The notes under the pieces are model-generated. The model was not told where the DNA came from. It was given only the letters and a program-made list of their open reading frames with translations, and made no database searches. From Actinoplanes sandaracinus (GTDB taxonomy: Bacteria > Actinomycetota > Actinomycetes > Mycobacteriales > Micromonosporaceae), in the NCBI RefSeq assembly GCF_030009775.1, contig NZ_JASCTH010000017.1, positions 62,001 to 126,000 on the forward strand: a stretch of 64,000 nucleotides of DNA. The letters run 5' to 3'. Made by a program: the position numbers and the translations under genes. Of the stretch, positions 43,151 to 52,427 are shown one piece after another; position 1 is the first letter of the stretch; every line of letters begins with the position of its first letter.

Positions 43151-45736
43151 TCAGCGGTTTGCCATGATCAGCCCGGCCGGGTCGCTGCAGACCAGATCCA
43201 GGGCCCGGGCGATGACCGCCGGGTCGTACGTGGTGGCGTGGAACGTCGCCTCCAGGTGCAGGACGCCGTTCATCTCGCTGGTCGTCAGCGTGATGCCCTC
43301 CGGGCCGTTCAGCGTCGGCACGCTCTGGTTGACCCGGCCCGCCGGGTCGACGGCCCACGGCAGGTCACCGAGCATGTCGTGCCGGCCCTGGTTGCTGAAG
43401 GTGAGCCGGGGCCGCGGCTGGACCGCGATCTCCGCCGGGTACGGGTCCGGCAGGCCGGGCGCCCCGGTGAGCAGGATCTTCCCCTCCCGCAGCAGCATCA
43501 TGGTCAGGATGCGGCCGGTGCCGAGTTCCGCCTTGAGGGTCCGGTGGATGGCGGCCGGGTCGGTGAGGCTCGCCGGCGCGAGGTACGGCCCCATGCAGAA
43601 GTTGCTGTCGATGCTGACGTCCTTGTCGACGTAGCGGCGCGCGTCGGCGAGGAAGGTGCCGCCCCGCAGGTCCGGCCGGAGACCCAGTTCGGCGAGCGCC
43701 GCGGTGAACGCCGCGAAGGTGATCGCCGAGGTGGTGACGCCGGGCGAGTACTGGTCCCGCCAGGCCCGCATGCGGCCGAGCACCTGGCTGGAACGGCCCG
43801 TGACGACGGTCAGGCCGGCCTGCCACTGCCGGGACGGGCCCTGTTCGGTGTGCGGCGGGCGGGCGAAGCTCAACCCTTCCTTCCACCGGCCGGGGTGCAT
43901 GCCGAACTGCTTCCACCAGGCCTTGAGCAGCGCGGTCCGGTGCCGTTTCGACGGGGCGATCCGGGCGGCGCGTCCCTCGTACGCGGCTTGGACCAGTTCG
44001 TGGACCAGGGTGTTCACCGGTCCGGCGTCGCCGTAGGCGTGCGACACCTTGAGGGCGAAGTAGCCGCCGCCGACCAGGATCCGCACCGGGTGGTGGGCCC
44101 GGGGCTCGGCCTGAAGTCTCCGGGTCATCGCGTCGAAGTCCACCGGCCCGTGGCCGAGGTCGGTGACCGCGTCCTGGACGAAAGCGGCGAACGACGCGGT
44201 GTCCATGTGCTGCCACTTGGCCCCGGAGCGGTCCAGCCGGGAAACCGCCCGGTGGGTCGGGTCGGCGGTGTGCAGGCCGATCAGCGCGTTGCGGACCCGC
44301 TCGGCGGTGACCCCGGTGAGGGGGCCGACCGTGCGGATGTACTCCAGCGGCAGCCATGCGCGCTCGCGCAGAGTCAGGCTGGTGGTGGACATGACGTTCA
44401 CTCCCTCTGTTACCGCGGACATGTCGACGACCGGGGCGAAGACGACCTTCAAAACGATGGGGGCGACCAGGACCATCTCGATCGCCATCACCACGGCTAC
44501 CGCCGTGACCAGATCGTTCAGGCCGCCGTTGGCGCCGGCCCACCATGCGGCCAGCAACTCGGCCACGCCCGCGAAGATCGAGAAGATTCCCGCGCCGCGC
44601 AACTTGTTCTGCACCCTGGAGATGGCCAGGAAGAAATGGTGGAAGACGAAGGGCACGTAGGTCAGGGACAGGATGGCGAGCGTCTCACCGGCGGTCTCCC
44701 GGTACGCCGCACCGAACAGCCCCATGATCGGCTCGGCCAGGAACAGCACCACGAGTGAGGCCGGGAACCCGCCGCCCAGGCAGATCAGCAGGCCGACCCG
44801 GACCTTGCCGCGCAGCGCGGCCCGGTCGCCGGCGGTCACCGCGAACAGGGTGAGCGCCACGTTGCCGGGCACCATCGCCATGAAGGACAGCACCATGAAC
44901 GCGGTGTAGAACGCCGCGTTGGCCTCCTTCGAGATGGCCGCGGTGACGATCAGCGGCAGCGCCGCCCGGGGCAGGTACGTCGCCAGGTTGAGCAGGTTGT
45001 GGTCGAAAGTGGCCCGGCCCCGGCCGCGCATCAGCCCGGGGCTGGGCCGCAGCGAGTCGATCATGCCGCGCCGGCGCAGCACCCGGAACAGGATCGCCGT
45101 CGACGTGACGATGCCGGCCACCCAGGTGAGCAGCAGCACGGTGCCGGTCAGCACGACGCCCGGCAGCACCGCCACCAGGCCGAGCAGCACCAGCTTGATC
45201 AGCGAGAACCAGGCGTTGCGCATCAGCTGGAGCGGCCCCTGCAGCAGGCCGACCATGGCCTCGTCCAGGACCAGGGTCATCGCGCTCAACGCGATGCCGA
45301 TGACCAGCAGGACGGTGCCGGGGGTTCCGCCGAGCGCGTCCCGCAGGCTCGGAACCCAGAGGTGGGCCAGCGTCACGTAACCCAGGCCGCCGACGGTCGC
45401 GGCGCCACCGGCGGTGAGCAGGCAGGTGGAGATCAGATCCCACTTGCCGCGGGCGATGGTGGGCAGTTCCGAGATGAGCATGGTGCCCATGCCGAACATG
45501 CCGATGGTGCCGATCAGGGTCATCGCCGAGACAGCGGCGGAGGCCTGACCGACGGCCGCGGTCGGCGCCAGGTGGGCGGCCACCCACCAGAAGGCGAAGC
45601 CGAACACGGATGTGATGAGCGTGGTCGCCATCAGCGAGCCCGCGTTGAGGAAGAGGTCGACGTGACCCTTCAACGCGGCGAGGAGACCGGGCGGCCGATG
45701 CCCGGTCGGCTGCGGTGCGACGTCGGTTGCCGTCAT
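43151..45736 (-). CDS. Flippase fused to HXXXD acyltransferase domain
   Basis: An 861-residue protein. Residues 25-435 form a polytopic Wzx/MATE-like polysaccharide flippase of about 12 helices. Residues 450-861 form a soluble CoA-dependent acyltransferase-like (condensation/PapA/WES superfamily) domain, with the HxxxD motif as H566 and D570 in VSHAYGDAG and a later FSNQGRHDMLGDLPW segment at the place of the usual second motif. The combination suggests acylation of a lipid-linked glycan or polyketide coupled to its export. An internal ATG at codon 449 with GGGAG in front could give the acyltransferase alone. There are no glycosyltransferases nearby. It is adjacent to corA. Confidence 0.85.
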   Translation of the reverse strand: MTATDVAPQPTGHRPPGLLAALKGHVDLFLNAGSLMATTLITSVFGFAFWWVAAHLAPTAAVGQASAAVSAMTLIGTIGMFGMGTMLISELPTIARGKWDLISTCLLTAGGAATVGGLGYVTLAHLWVPSLRDALGGTPGTVLLVIGIALSAMTLVLDEAMVGLLQGPLQLMRNAWFSLIKLVLLGLVAVLPGVVLTGTVLLLTWVAGIVTSTAILFRVLRRRGMIDSLRPSPGLMRGRGRATFDHNLLNLATYLPRAALPLIVTAAISKEANAAFYTAFMVLSFMAMVPGNVALTLFAVTAGDRAALRGKVRVGLLICLGGGFPASLVVLFLAEPIMGLFGAAYRETAGETLAILSLTYVPFVFHHFFLAISRVQNKLRGAGIFSIFAGVAELLAAWWAGANGGLNDLVTAVAVVMAIEMVLVAPIVLKVVFAPVVDMSAVTEGVNVMSTTSLTLRERAWLPLEYIRTVGPLTGVTAERVRNALIGLHTADPTHRAVSRLDRSGAKWQHMDTASFAAFVQDAVTDLGHGPVDFDAMTRRLQAEPRAHHPVRILVGGGYFALKVSHAYGDAGPVNTLVHELVQAAYEGRAARIAPSKRHRTALLKAWWKQFGMHPGRWKEGLSFARPPHTEQGPSRQWQAGLTVVTGRSSQVLGRMRAWRDQYSPGVTTSAITFAAFTAALAELGLRPDLRGGTFLADARRYVDKDVSIDSNFCMGPYLAPASLTDPAAIHRTLKAELGTGRILTMMLLREGKILLTGAPGLPDPYPAEIAVQPRPRLTFSNQGRHDMLGDLPWAVDPAGRVNQSVPTLNGPEGITLTTSEMNGVLHLEATFHATTYDPAVIARALDLVCSDPAGLIMANR
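44392..44407 (-). promoter_or_regulatory. Possible internal translation start in flippase-acyltransferase gene
   Basis: On the minus strand GAGGGAG (44407-44401) stands 8 nt before ATG 44392 (codon 449, reading MSTTSLTLRER). A 413-residue stand-alone acyltransferase could be made from it. The site lies exactly in the linker between the two domains. Confidence 0.45.
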
Positions 45737-45901
45737 TCTGACATTCCCCCAAAGATCGACGCAGTCAAAAACTAGTAACTCGCCGTGTTTGCGGGCTAGA
45801 GCAGGACGCCCGGCCTTCCTCGACTATCTGTCCTGGAAAACGGCCGTATCGGTGATGGCCCTACCCTAAACGGGGGACTCGCAGAATTTAACGCTGCGTG
45901 A

Positions 45902-47020
45902 CTAAAGCCACCCGGACTTCTTGAGGCGGTGGTACGCGCCGCCGCTGATCAGGAGCATCGCCCCGATCGCTCCGTAGAAGCCGTACGGAGAGTCCAGTCC
46001 CGGCATGTGCTCGAAGTTCATCCCGAAGACGCCGGCGATGACGGTCGGCACCGCGGCGATCGCGGCCCACGAGGCGATCTTGCGCATGTCGTGGTTCTGG
46101 TCGACCGACACCTGGGTCAGACGGGCCTGCAGGATCGAGTTCACCAGGTCGTCGAAGCCGCCCACCCGGTCCACGGCCCGGGCCAGCCGGCCGCGCACGT
46201 CCTCGAGGTAGGGCCGCAACCCGGCCGGCGGACCGGGTGACTCCAGCAACCGCGACAGCGGGTCGGCGAGCGGCAGCACCGCCCGCTTGAACTCCACCAT
46301 CTCCCGTTTGAGCTGATAGATGTGGGCGAACTCGCCGGTGCGGACCGAGGCGAAGGTCTCTTCCTCGATGCGGTCCAGGTCACGTTCGACGTGATCGGCC
46401 ACGTCCAGGTAACTGTCGACCATCCGGCTGCCGACCGCGTACGCCACCGACCACGGGCCCTGCCGGAGCACCTCGGGCCGGCTCTGCAGCTCGGTGCGCA
46501 CCTCCCGGAGCGGGCCGACCGGGCCGTGCCGCACGGTGATCGCGAACCAGGGGCCGATCAGCAGGGTGACGTCGCCGGTCTCCACCACCTCGGAGGTGGC
46601 GGTCAGCCCGTTGTGCTCGACGTACCGGGCGGTGCGCAGCACCAGCCGGGTCACCTCGCCCAGGGTCTGGACGCCGGGCCGGTGCCCGCCCGTGACAGCC
46701 TGGTCGACGAGGAGTTCGTGCAGGTCGAACACCTCGGCCACCGGGCGCATGGTGGCCAGGTCGGGTTCGTGCAGGCCCAGCCAGACGAAGGCGCCGCGGC
46801 GGCGGCGGGCCAGCCGGGCCGCCTCCGGATAGGGGACCTGCGCGGAGCCGCCGTGCCGCAGGCCACCGGCGTAGACGGCGCAGTCCACCACCGCGTCCGG
46901 ATTCCCGCGTCGCGGAGCCTCGCTCAGCCGCTCCGGATGGGCGAGGGCGCCCAACAGCTGCTTCAAACCGCCGGGCAGGTCGGGTAACAGGCGGCGCCGT
47001 TCGCTGTTCCGACCGAGCAT
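45902..47020 (-). CDS. corA: CorA-family magnesium transporter
   Basis: A 372-residue CorA. The family signature GMN is in VFGMNFEHMPGL at the end of the first of two C-terminal membrane helices, and the second helix is followed by a basic tail (RLKKSGWL). The N-terminal part is the cytoplasmic funnel domain, including a long stalk helix. It forms pentameric Mg2+ channels. ATG 47020 is preferred over TTG 47047, but neither has an ideal binding site. Nothing about the context suggests special regulation. Confidence 0.93.
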   Translation of the reverse strand: MLGRNSERRRLLPDLPGGLKQLLGALAHPERLSEAPRRGNPDAVVDCAVYAGGLRHGGSAQVPYPEAARLARRRRGAFVWLGLHEPDLATMRPVAEVFDLHELLVDQAVTGGHRPGVQTLGEVTRLVLRTARYVEHNGLTATSEVVETGDVTLLIGPWFAITVRHGPVGPLREVRTELQSRPEVLRQGPWSVAYAVGSRMVDSYLDVADHVERDLDRIEEETFASVRTGEFAHIYQLKREMVEFKRAVLPLADPLSRLLESPGPPAGLRPYLEDVRGRLARAVDRVGGFDDLVNSILQARLTQVSVDQNHDMRKIASWAAIAAVPTVIAGVFGMNFEHMPGLDSPYGFYGAIGAMLLISGGAYHRLKKSGWL

Positions 47021-47089
47021 GAACCCGCCACCCTTCCACCACGCCAATGACCTGCGAGGGAAAAGGTAGCGGGCGTGTGCCGCCCGTGC

Positions 47090-47827
47090 TCAATCGGAGC
47101 GCTTCATGGCGCGGACGCCGACCACCAGGCCGAGCAGTCCGACCGCGGCGGCGGCGACCAGTCCCTCGGCTGTGCTGCGGGCCCATACGTCGCCGTTGAA
47201 CAGGGCGCGTTCCGCGTTCACCACGTACGTCATCGGATTGGCCTTGGAGAGCGCCTGCAGCCAGCCCGGCCCGTTCTCGATCGGCAGCAGCACGCCGGCC
47301 AGCAACAGCAGCGGGAAGAGCAGGGTCTGCTGCACGGTCCAGAACATCCAGTCCCGGTTCTTGGAGGAGAGGGCGAGGGTGTACGACAGCGCGCCCAGCC
47401 CGATGCAGAACCCCGCGAGGATCACCAGCCCGAGCAGAGCCCCGCCCAGGTGCAGCTCGAAGCCGAACGGGACGCAGACGGCCACGATCAGCGCGGCCTG
47501 CGCGAGCATCGGGACGATCTCCTTGAGCGCCCGCCCGATCAGCAGCGCGGGCCGCCGCAACGGGGTGACCAGCATCCGTTCGTGCGAGCCGGTCTGCATC
47601 TCGAAGAGCAGATTGGACCCGGTCATCGAGGAGCCGAAGAGGCAGGACATCACGATGATGCCGGGCACGAACCACTGGAGGGAGGAGTCTCCGGGCAGCA
47701 GTGGCGCGAAGAGACCCAGGAAGAACAGCGGCTGGACCATCGAGAAGATCACGGAGAACGGGTCGCGGATGACCGGCCGCAGTTCGCGGCTGAAGACGAC
47801 CCGGGTGTCGGCGACGAGCGAAGTCAT
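47090..47827 (-). CDS. ABC-2 type exporter permease (DrrB-like)
   Basis: A 245-residue membrane subunit with six helices, matching DrrB-like drug exporters; the central QTGSHERMLVTPLRRPALLIGR is characteristic. ATG 47827 begins 1 nt after the stop of the ATPase gene and uses GGAGG within that gene's end, so an upstream extension to 47872 is unlikely. It is co-translated with the ATPase and forms its export channel; lipophilic drugs or lipids are typical substrates. Confidence 0.93.
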   Translation of the reverse strand: MTSLVADTRVVFSRELRPVIRDPFSVIFSMVQPLFFLGLFAPLLPGDSSLQWFVPGIIVMSCLFGSSMTGSNLLFEMQTGSHERMLVTPLRRPALLIGRALKEIVPMLAQAALIVAVCVPFGFELHLGGALLGLVILAGFCIGLGALSYTLALSSKNRDWMFWTVQQTLLFPLLLLAGVLLPIENGPGWLQALSKANPMTYVVNAERALFNGDVWARSTAEGLVAAAAVGLLGLVVGVRAMKRSD

Positions 47828-47828
47828 G

Positions 47829-48764
47829 TCAGGCCTCCACGAGGGCGGGTTCGAGGGTGGTCGCGTCCTCACGCAGGCTGCGGCCGGTGAGGGTGAGGAA
47901 GACGTCGTCCAGGGTGGGGCGGATGACCTCGATCGAGACCGGGGCGAGGCTCCCCGCCAGCCGGGCGGCGAGCCGGGGCCCGTCGTCGCTGGTGATCCGC
48001 ACCTCGGCGCCGCGCTGCTCGCCGCCGGCGGTGCGGGCGGCCTCGCCCGCCTCGTGCGCGGAGGCGAAGCCGAGGATCACGCGATCACCGACATGGGTGG
48101 CCTTCAGCCGCTGCGGGGTGTCGTCGGCGATGATCCGCCCGTGGTCGATGACCACCACCCGCTCGGCCATCGAGTCGGCCTCTTCCAGATAGTGCGTGGT
48201 CAGCACGATCGTGGTGCCGTGCTCGGCGCGCAGCCGCACGATGTGCTCCTGCAGGTTGGCCCGGTTCTGCGGGTCCAGCCCGGTGGACGGCTCGTCGAGG
48301 AAGAGCAGCTCGGGCGCGTGGATCAGGCCCATCGCGATGTCCAGCCGCCGGCGCTGGCCGCCGGAGAGGGTGGAGACGGCGCGGTTCGCGACCTCACCGA
48401 GGCCGAGCGATGCGATCAGCTCGTCGGCGCGGGCCCGGGCGGCGGGGACCCTCATCCCGTACGCCCGGCCCTGGCTGATCAGCTCGTCGCGGCCGCGCTG
48501 GCTGTGCCCGGCGCCGTTGCCCTGCCCGATGTATCCGATCCGCAGCCGCACCTCGCGCTGCTGCCGAACCACGTCGAACCCGGCGACCTCGGCGTGGCCG
48601 CTGGTCGGCGGGATGAGCGTGGTGAGCATGCGCAGCGTGGTCGATTTACCGGCGCCGTTCGGCCCGAGCAGTGCGACCAGTTCTCCGCGGGCGACCGACA
48701 GATCGACCCCGTCGACCGCGCGGACCTCCTTGAAGTGCTTCGTCAGCTCTCGCGTCTCAATCAT
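47829..48764 (-). CDS. ABC exporter ATPase (DrrA-like)
   Basis: A 311-residue ATP-binding subunit. Walker A is GPNGAGKST, the signature LSGGQRRRLD, Walker B LLFLDEPSTGLD and the switch His in LTTHYLEEAD. The C-terminal extension (about 225-311) is that of DrrA-type exporters. The start is probably ATG 48764 (MIETRELTKHF), though in-frame GTG 48773 and 48794 exist. It is divergent from a WYL regulator only about 60 nt away, a standard local-repressor arrangement. Confidence 0.93.
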   Translation of the reverse strand: MIETRELTKHFKEVRAVDGVDLSVARGELVALLGPNGAGKSTTLRMLTTLIPPTSGHAEVAGFDVVRQQREVRLRIGYIGQGNGAGHSQRGRDELISQGRAYGMRVPAARARADELIASLGLGEVANRAVSTLSGGQRRRLDIAMGLIHAPELLFLDEPSTGLDPQNRANLQEHIVRLRAEHGTTIVLTTHYLEEADSMAERVVVIDHGRIIADDTPQRLKATHVGDRVILGFASAHEAGEAARTAGGEQRGAEVRITSDDGPRLAARLAGSLAPVSIEVIRPTLDDVFLTLTGRSLREDATTLEPALVEA

Positions 48765-48826
48765 GTCCCCCACGCTAAAGTCGGTAGCGGCCACTTTCTG
48801 ACCGCAATCCGATGGAGTCTGGTGTC

Positions 48827-49780
48827 ATGGCGAATACGAGTGCACGGATGCTGCGGCTCCTGTCACTGCTGCAGACCCATCGCTACTGGCCCGGCTCCGA
48901 GCTGTCCGACCGTCTCGAGGTCAGCCCCCGCACCCTGCGCCGCGACGTCGACCGGTTGCGGGAACTGGGCTATCCGGTGGACGCGTCCCGCGGCGTCGCG
49001 GGCGGCTATCAACTGCGGGCCGGCGCGGCGATGCCGCCCCTGCTGCTCGACGACGAGGAGGCGGTCGCCATCGCGGTCGGCCTGCGCAGCGCCGCGGCCG
49101 GCGCGGTCGCCGGTTTCGAGGAGACGTCGGTGCGTGCCCTCGCGAAGGTGATCCAGTTGCTGCCGCCCCGGCTCCGGCGCCGCATCGACGCGCTGCAGGC
49201 GGTCACCGCCCCGGGCGTGTTCGGCGGTGGGCCGGTGCTCGACGCGCTGACCCTGACCACGGTGGCGATGGCCTGCCGGGGCGAGGAGCGGCTGCGGTTC
49301 GACTACACGCCGCGCGACGGCGAGTCGATGCGCCGTCACGTCGAGCCGCACCGGCTGGTCTCGCTGGGCCGGCGGTGGTACCTGGTGGCCTGGGACCTGG
49401 ACCGGGGTGACTGGCGCAACTTCCGGGTGGACCGGCTGACCGCCCCGGCGGCCACCGGAGCCCGTTTCCGCCCGCGCGACCTGCCCGGCGGCGACCCGGT
49501 GGAGTGGCTGCGCTCGCGCCTGGCGACCATCCCGAACCGGTACGACGTCTCGGTCGTGCTCGAAGCCGACGCCGCGACCGTCCGCGCCGTTGTCGGCCAC
49601 TGGGGCTCGGTGGAGGAGTTGGCCGATGATCGGTGCCGGTTGCGGATGGGCGTCGACGACCTGAGCTGGCCGGTCATGATCCTCGGGGTGTTGGCGGTGC
49701 CCTTCACTGTGGAATCCCCGACTGAGCTGCGCGAGAGCGCCCGCCGCGCGGGGGAGAACCTGGTGCGCCATGCGGCCTAG
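48827..49780 (+). CDS. WYL-domain transcriptional regulator
   Basis: A 317-residue DeoR/WYL protein. The N-terminal winged helix (about 5-65) contains LSDRLEVSPRTLRRDVDRLRE. The WYL domain (about 140-220) has VSLGRRWYLVAWDLD and NFRVDRL, followed by a WCX-like C-terminus. GGAG 9 nt upstream supports ATG 48827; ATG 48812 is the alternative. It is divergent from the DrrAB-like exporter and likely its ligand-responsive regulator. Confidence 0.92.
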   Translation: MANTSARMLRLLSLLQTHRYWPGSELSDRLEVSPRTLRRDVDRLRELGYPVDASRGVAGGYQLRAGAAMPPLLLDDEEAVAIAVGLRSAAAGAVAGFEETSVRALAKVIQLLPPRLRRRIDALQAVTAPGVFGGGPVLDALTLTTVAMACRGEERLRFDYTPRDGESMRRHVEPHRLVSLGRRWYLVAWDLDRGDWRNFRVDRLTAPAATGARFRPRDLPGGDPVEWLRSRLATIPNRYDVSVVLEADAATVRAVVGHWGSVEELADDRCRLRMGVDDLSWPVMILGVLAVPFTVESPTELRESARRAGENLVRHAA

Positions 49781-49788
49781 GCTCTGGA

Positions 49789-49817
49789 CGGACCGGCGCC
49801 CCCGTGGCGCCGGTCCG
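49789..49817 (+). terminator. Hairpin terminator after WYL gene
   Basis: Perfect 12-bp arms CGGACCGGCGCC / GGCGCCGGTCCG with a 5-nt loop, 9 nt after the WYL stop. The remaining 135 nt to the next gene hold nothing evident. Confidence 0.8.
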
Positions 49818-49952
49818 CAGAAGAGAAGTTAGCCATTGGGTCCGACAAATCTCTGTCACGTTTTAGCCAGTGCTTATATAAATCTCCACTGACCTGTGTG
49901 GATCGCCGTGCCGAGTCCGGACGTCCGGGATCGCGGGGATCCCGGCGTGCCG

Positions 49953-50459
49953 TCAGATGGGCCGGGAGAAACGCCACGACCAGGCGTTGTCGGCTTCGGT
50001 GGAGCCGTACGTCCGGCGGCGTTCCCGCCTGCCGAACCCGCGCGCCTCGTAGAACGGGATGCCCAGCTCGTTGCCGTCCAGCGCGGCCACCCACATCTCG
50101 GTCGCGCCCAGCTCGCGGAGCTGCCCGGTGATGTGGTCCAGCAGCAGGGTGCCGAGTCCTCGGCCGCGTTCGTCCGGGTCCAGGTAGAGCACGAACAACT
50201 CGCCGACTCCGGGTGCGGTGAGGCCGCCGCCGGCCGCGCCCAGCACCCGGCCGTCCTCCTCGACGACCTGATAGCCGAGCCAGTTCGGCGGGGCCGCGGC
50301 GATCTCCTTGGCCACCCGCTCGGCGGTGTAGAACTCGGCGAGCATCCGCTCGATGAACTCGCTGCTCAGCAGGGCCGGATAGGTCCGCCGGTAGCCTCGC
50401 GTGCAGATGTCGACGATCGCCGCCACGTCCTCGTCACGAGCCGCCCGCGCCAACGCCAT
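49953..50459 (-). CDS. GNAT-family N-acetyltransferase
   Basis: A 168-residue GNAT with the acetyl-CoA loop DPDERGRGLGTLLLDHI and a C-terminal EARGFGRRERR motif. Start ATG 50459 lies inside the end of the upstream GNAT (26-nt overlap), so the two are co-translated and probably related in function. Substrate unknown. Confidence 0.92.
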   Translation of the reverse strand: MALARAARDEDVAAIVDICTRGYRRTYPALLSSEFIERMLAEFYTAERVAKEIAAAPPNWLGYQVVEEDGRVLGAAGGGLTAPGVGELFVLYLDPDERGRGLGTLLLDHITGQLRELGATEMWVAALDGNELGIPFYEARGFGRRERRRTYGSTEADNAWSWRFSRPI

Positions 50460-50997
50460 CAGCCGAGGATAGGGTGCGCTGCCGGATGTGGTCGTCGTGC
50501 CACTCTGAGCCGACCAGGAACCGTTTCACCCCGACGATCGCGAAACCGTGGCGGGCGTAGAACTTCGCGGCCCGCGCGTTGCGCTGGTTGACGCCGAGCC
50601 AGCAGGTCGCGGCGCCGGTCCCGGTGGCCGCTCTCAGGGTCTCGGTCATCAGGGCGGGCGCCGCGCCGGAGCCGTGCCGGTCGGCCGCCAGATAGAACTT
50701 GCTCAACTCGACGCTGGTCGCGGCGTCCACCACGGCGGCCACGTCCGGGTCGGTGATCGGGCCGCGGACCAGCATCGAGTAACCGACGGGCTGATCCTCA
50801 TCGGACACGATCACGATGATCCGGCCGGAATCAGCCAGATATCGGCGGAAACTGTCCGCGGACAGGTGCGTGCCGATGAAGGCGTCGATGTCGGCCTGCG
50901 CGGTGCCGGGCGGGCAGGCGAGCCCGAAGGTCCGCCTCGCCAGGTCATGAAGGACCGGCTCGTCACCGGAGGTGGCGTAACGGGTGGTGATCGTCAT
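50434..50997 (-). CDS. GNAT-family N-acetyltransferase
   Basis: A 187-residue GNAT. The acetyl-CoA loop is a variant (AADRHGSGAAPALMTETL) and the C-terminal part reads GVNQRNARAAKFYARHGF. ATG 50997 has no Shine-Dalgarno and lies only 26 nt from the start of the divergent GH20 gene, so it is likely leaderless. It is the first gene of a two-gene GNAT operon. Confidence 0.9.
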   Translation of the reverse strand: MTITTRYATSGDEPVLHDLARRTFGLACPPGTAQADIDAFIGTHLSADSFRRYLADSGRIIVIVSDEDQPVGYSMLVRGPITDPDVAAVVDAATSVELSKFYLAADRHGSGAAPALMTETLRAATGTGAATCWLGVNQRNARAAKFYARHGFAIVGVKRFLVGSEWHDDHIRQRTLSSADGVGAGGS

Positions 50998-51010
50998 GGC
51001 GGAAACTGTT

Positions 51011-51016
51011 TAGAAT
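51011..51016 (+). promoter_or_regulatory. Candidate -10 for leaderless GH20 transcript
   Basis: TAGAAT at 51011-51016 places transcription start at about 51023-51024, the GTG itself. The -35 region is poor. The 26-nt gap with the divergent GNAT leaves no room for a Shine-Dalgarno on either side. Confidence 0.45.
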
Positions 51017-51023
51017 CTTCAGA

Positions 51024-52427
51024 GTGAGCTTGCGGACGAGAACACTCGGCGATGTTATCCCGCGACCGGCGTCGGTGCGGCCGGTCACCGGCGCGTCGTT
51101 CACGATCGATGCGGGTACGGCGGTGAGCGCCCCGGCGACGCTGGCCGCGGTCGCCGCGCACCTGGGCCTGCCGGCCGGCCCGGACGGCGCGATCCGCCTG
51201 GCGCTGGACGATTCCCTCGGCCCCGAGGCCTACCGCCTGGAGATCACCGCCGAGGCCGTGACCTTGCGGGGCGGGTCGCCGCAGGGTGTCTTCTGGGGGG
51301 TGCAGACCCTGCTCCAACTCGGCCCGGAGCTGCCCGGCGGGGTCATCGAGGACGAGCCGCGCTACCCCTACCGCAGCACCATGCTCGACCTGGCCCGGCA
51401 CTTCTTCACCGCCGACCAGATCAAGGCGCACATCGACCTGCTGGCGCCTTTCAAGATCAATCACCTGCATCTGCACCTCACCGACGACCAGGGCTGGCGG
51501 CTGGAGATCCCCGGCTGGCCCCGGCTCACCGAGATCGGCGCCGGACCGGGCACCGGGGTGGACGGGGCCGGACCGGGCTTCCTGACCCTCGCCGAGTACG
51601 CGGACGTCGTCGCCTACGCCGCCGAGCGGTTCGTCACGATCGTCCCGGAGATCGACATGCCGGGCCACGTGAACGCCGTGCACGTCGCCTACCCCGAACT
51701 CACCGCCGACGGGCAGCCGGTGGCGCCGCGCACCGACGCGGAGGTCGGGTACAGCTCCCTGGTCGCGGGCAAGGAGGAGACGTACGCCTTCGTCGAAGCC
51801 GTCCTCAAGACGGTCGCCGACCTGACTCCCGGCCCCTACCTGCACATCGGCGGCGACGAGTGCCACTCCACGCCGCCGGAGGACTACCGCGCCTTCCTGG
51901 AACGGGTCCTGCCGATCCCGGGCCGGTTCGGCAAGCGCGTGATCGGCTGGCACGAGATCGCCGCCGCCGACCTGCCGGACGACGCGATCGTGCAGTACTG
52001 GCGGATCGAAGCCGCCGACGACGCCGTGGCCCGCGCCGCCGCGGCCGGCCGTCGGGTGATCGTCTCTCCGGCCGACCGCACCTACCTCGACATGAAGTAC
52101 GACGCCGCGACCCGGCTCGGCCTGGACTGGGCCGGGCACCTCAGCGTCGAACGGGCCTACGACTGGGACCCGGCGGAGCGGCTGCCCGGCGTCGGCGAGG
52201 AGTCGATCATCGGTGTCGAGGCGCCGCTCTGGTCGGAGACCCTGCGCAGCGTCGACGACGTGCGCTACCTGACGTTCCCCCGGCTCCCGGCCGTCGCCGA
52301 GGTGGCCTGGTCGCCGCGGGGCAGCCGGGACTGGCAGTCGTTCCGCGAGCGGCTGGCCGCGTTCGGGCCGCGCTGGGAGGCGGCCGGCGTCAGGTTCCAC
52401 CGCTCACCGGAGATCGACTGGCACTGA
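51024..52427 (+). CDS. GH20 beta-N-acetylhexosaminidase
   Basis: A 467-residue enzyme with an N-terminal GH20b domain (to about 110) and the catalytic barrel beginning YPYRSTMLDLARHFF. The catalytic D278-E279 pair is in YLHIGGDECHS. Trp residues near the C-terminus (QYWR, PLWSET) line the substrate pocket. No signal peptide is seen, so it would act on imported chito-oligosaccharides or recycled wall sugars. GTG 51024 appears leaderless. Its last 38 nt overlap the 3' end of the convergent P450 gene. I saw no DasR-type box. Confidence 0.94.
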   Translation: MSLRTRTLGDVIPRPASVRPVTGASFTIDAGTAVSAPATLAAVAAHLGLPAGPDGAIRLALDDSLGPEAYRLEITAEAVTLRGGSPQGVFWGVQTLLQLGPELPGGVIEDEPRYPYRSTMLDLARHFFTADQIKAHIDLLAPFKINHLHLHLTDDQGWRLEIPGWPRLTEIGAGPGTGVDGAGPGFLTLAEYADVVAYAAERFVTIVPEIDMPGHVNAVHVAYPELTADGQPVAPRTDAEVGYSSLVAGKEETYAFVEAVLKTVADLTPGPYLHIGGDECHSTPPEDYRAFLERVLPIPGRFGKRVIGWHEIAAADLPDDAIVQYWRIEAADDAVARAAAAGRRVIVSPADRTYLDMKYDAATRLGLDWAGHLSVERAYDWDPAERLPGVGEESIIGVEAPLWSETLRSVDDVRYLTFPRLPAVAEVAWSPRGSRDWQSFRERLAAFGPRWEAAGVRFHRSPEIDWH

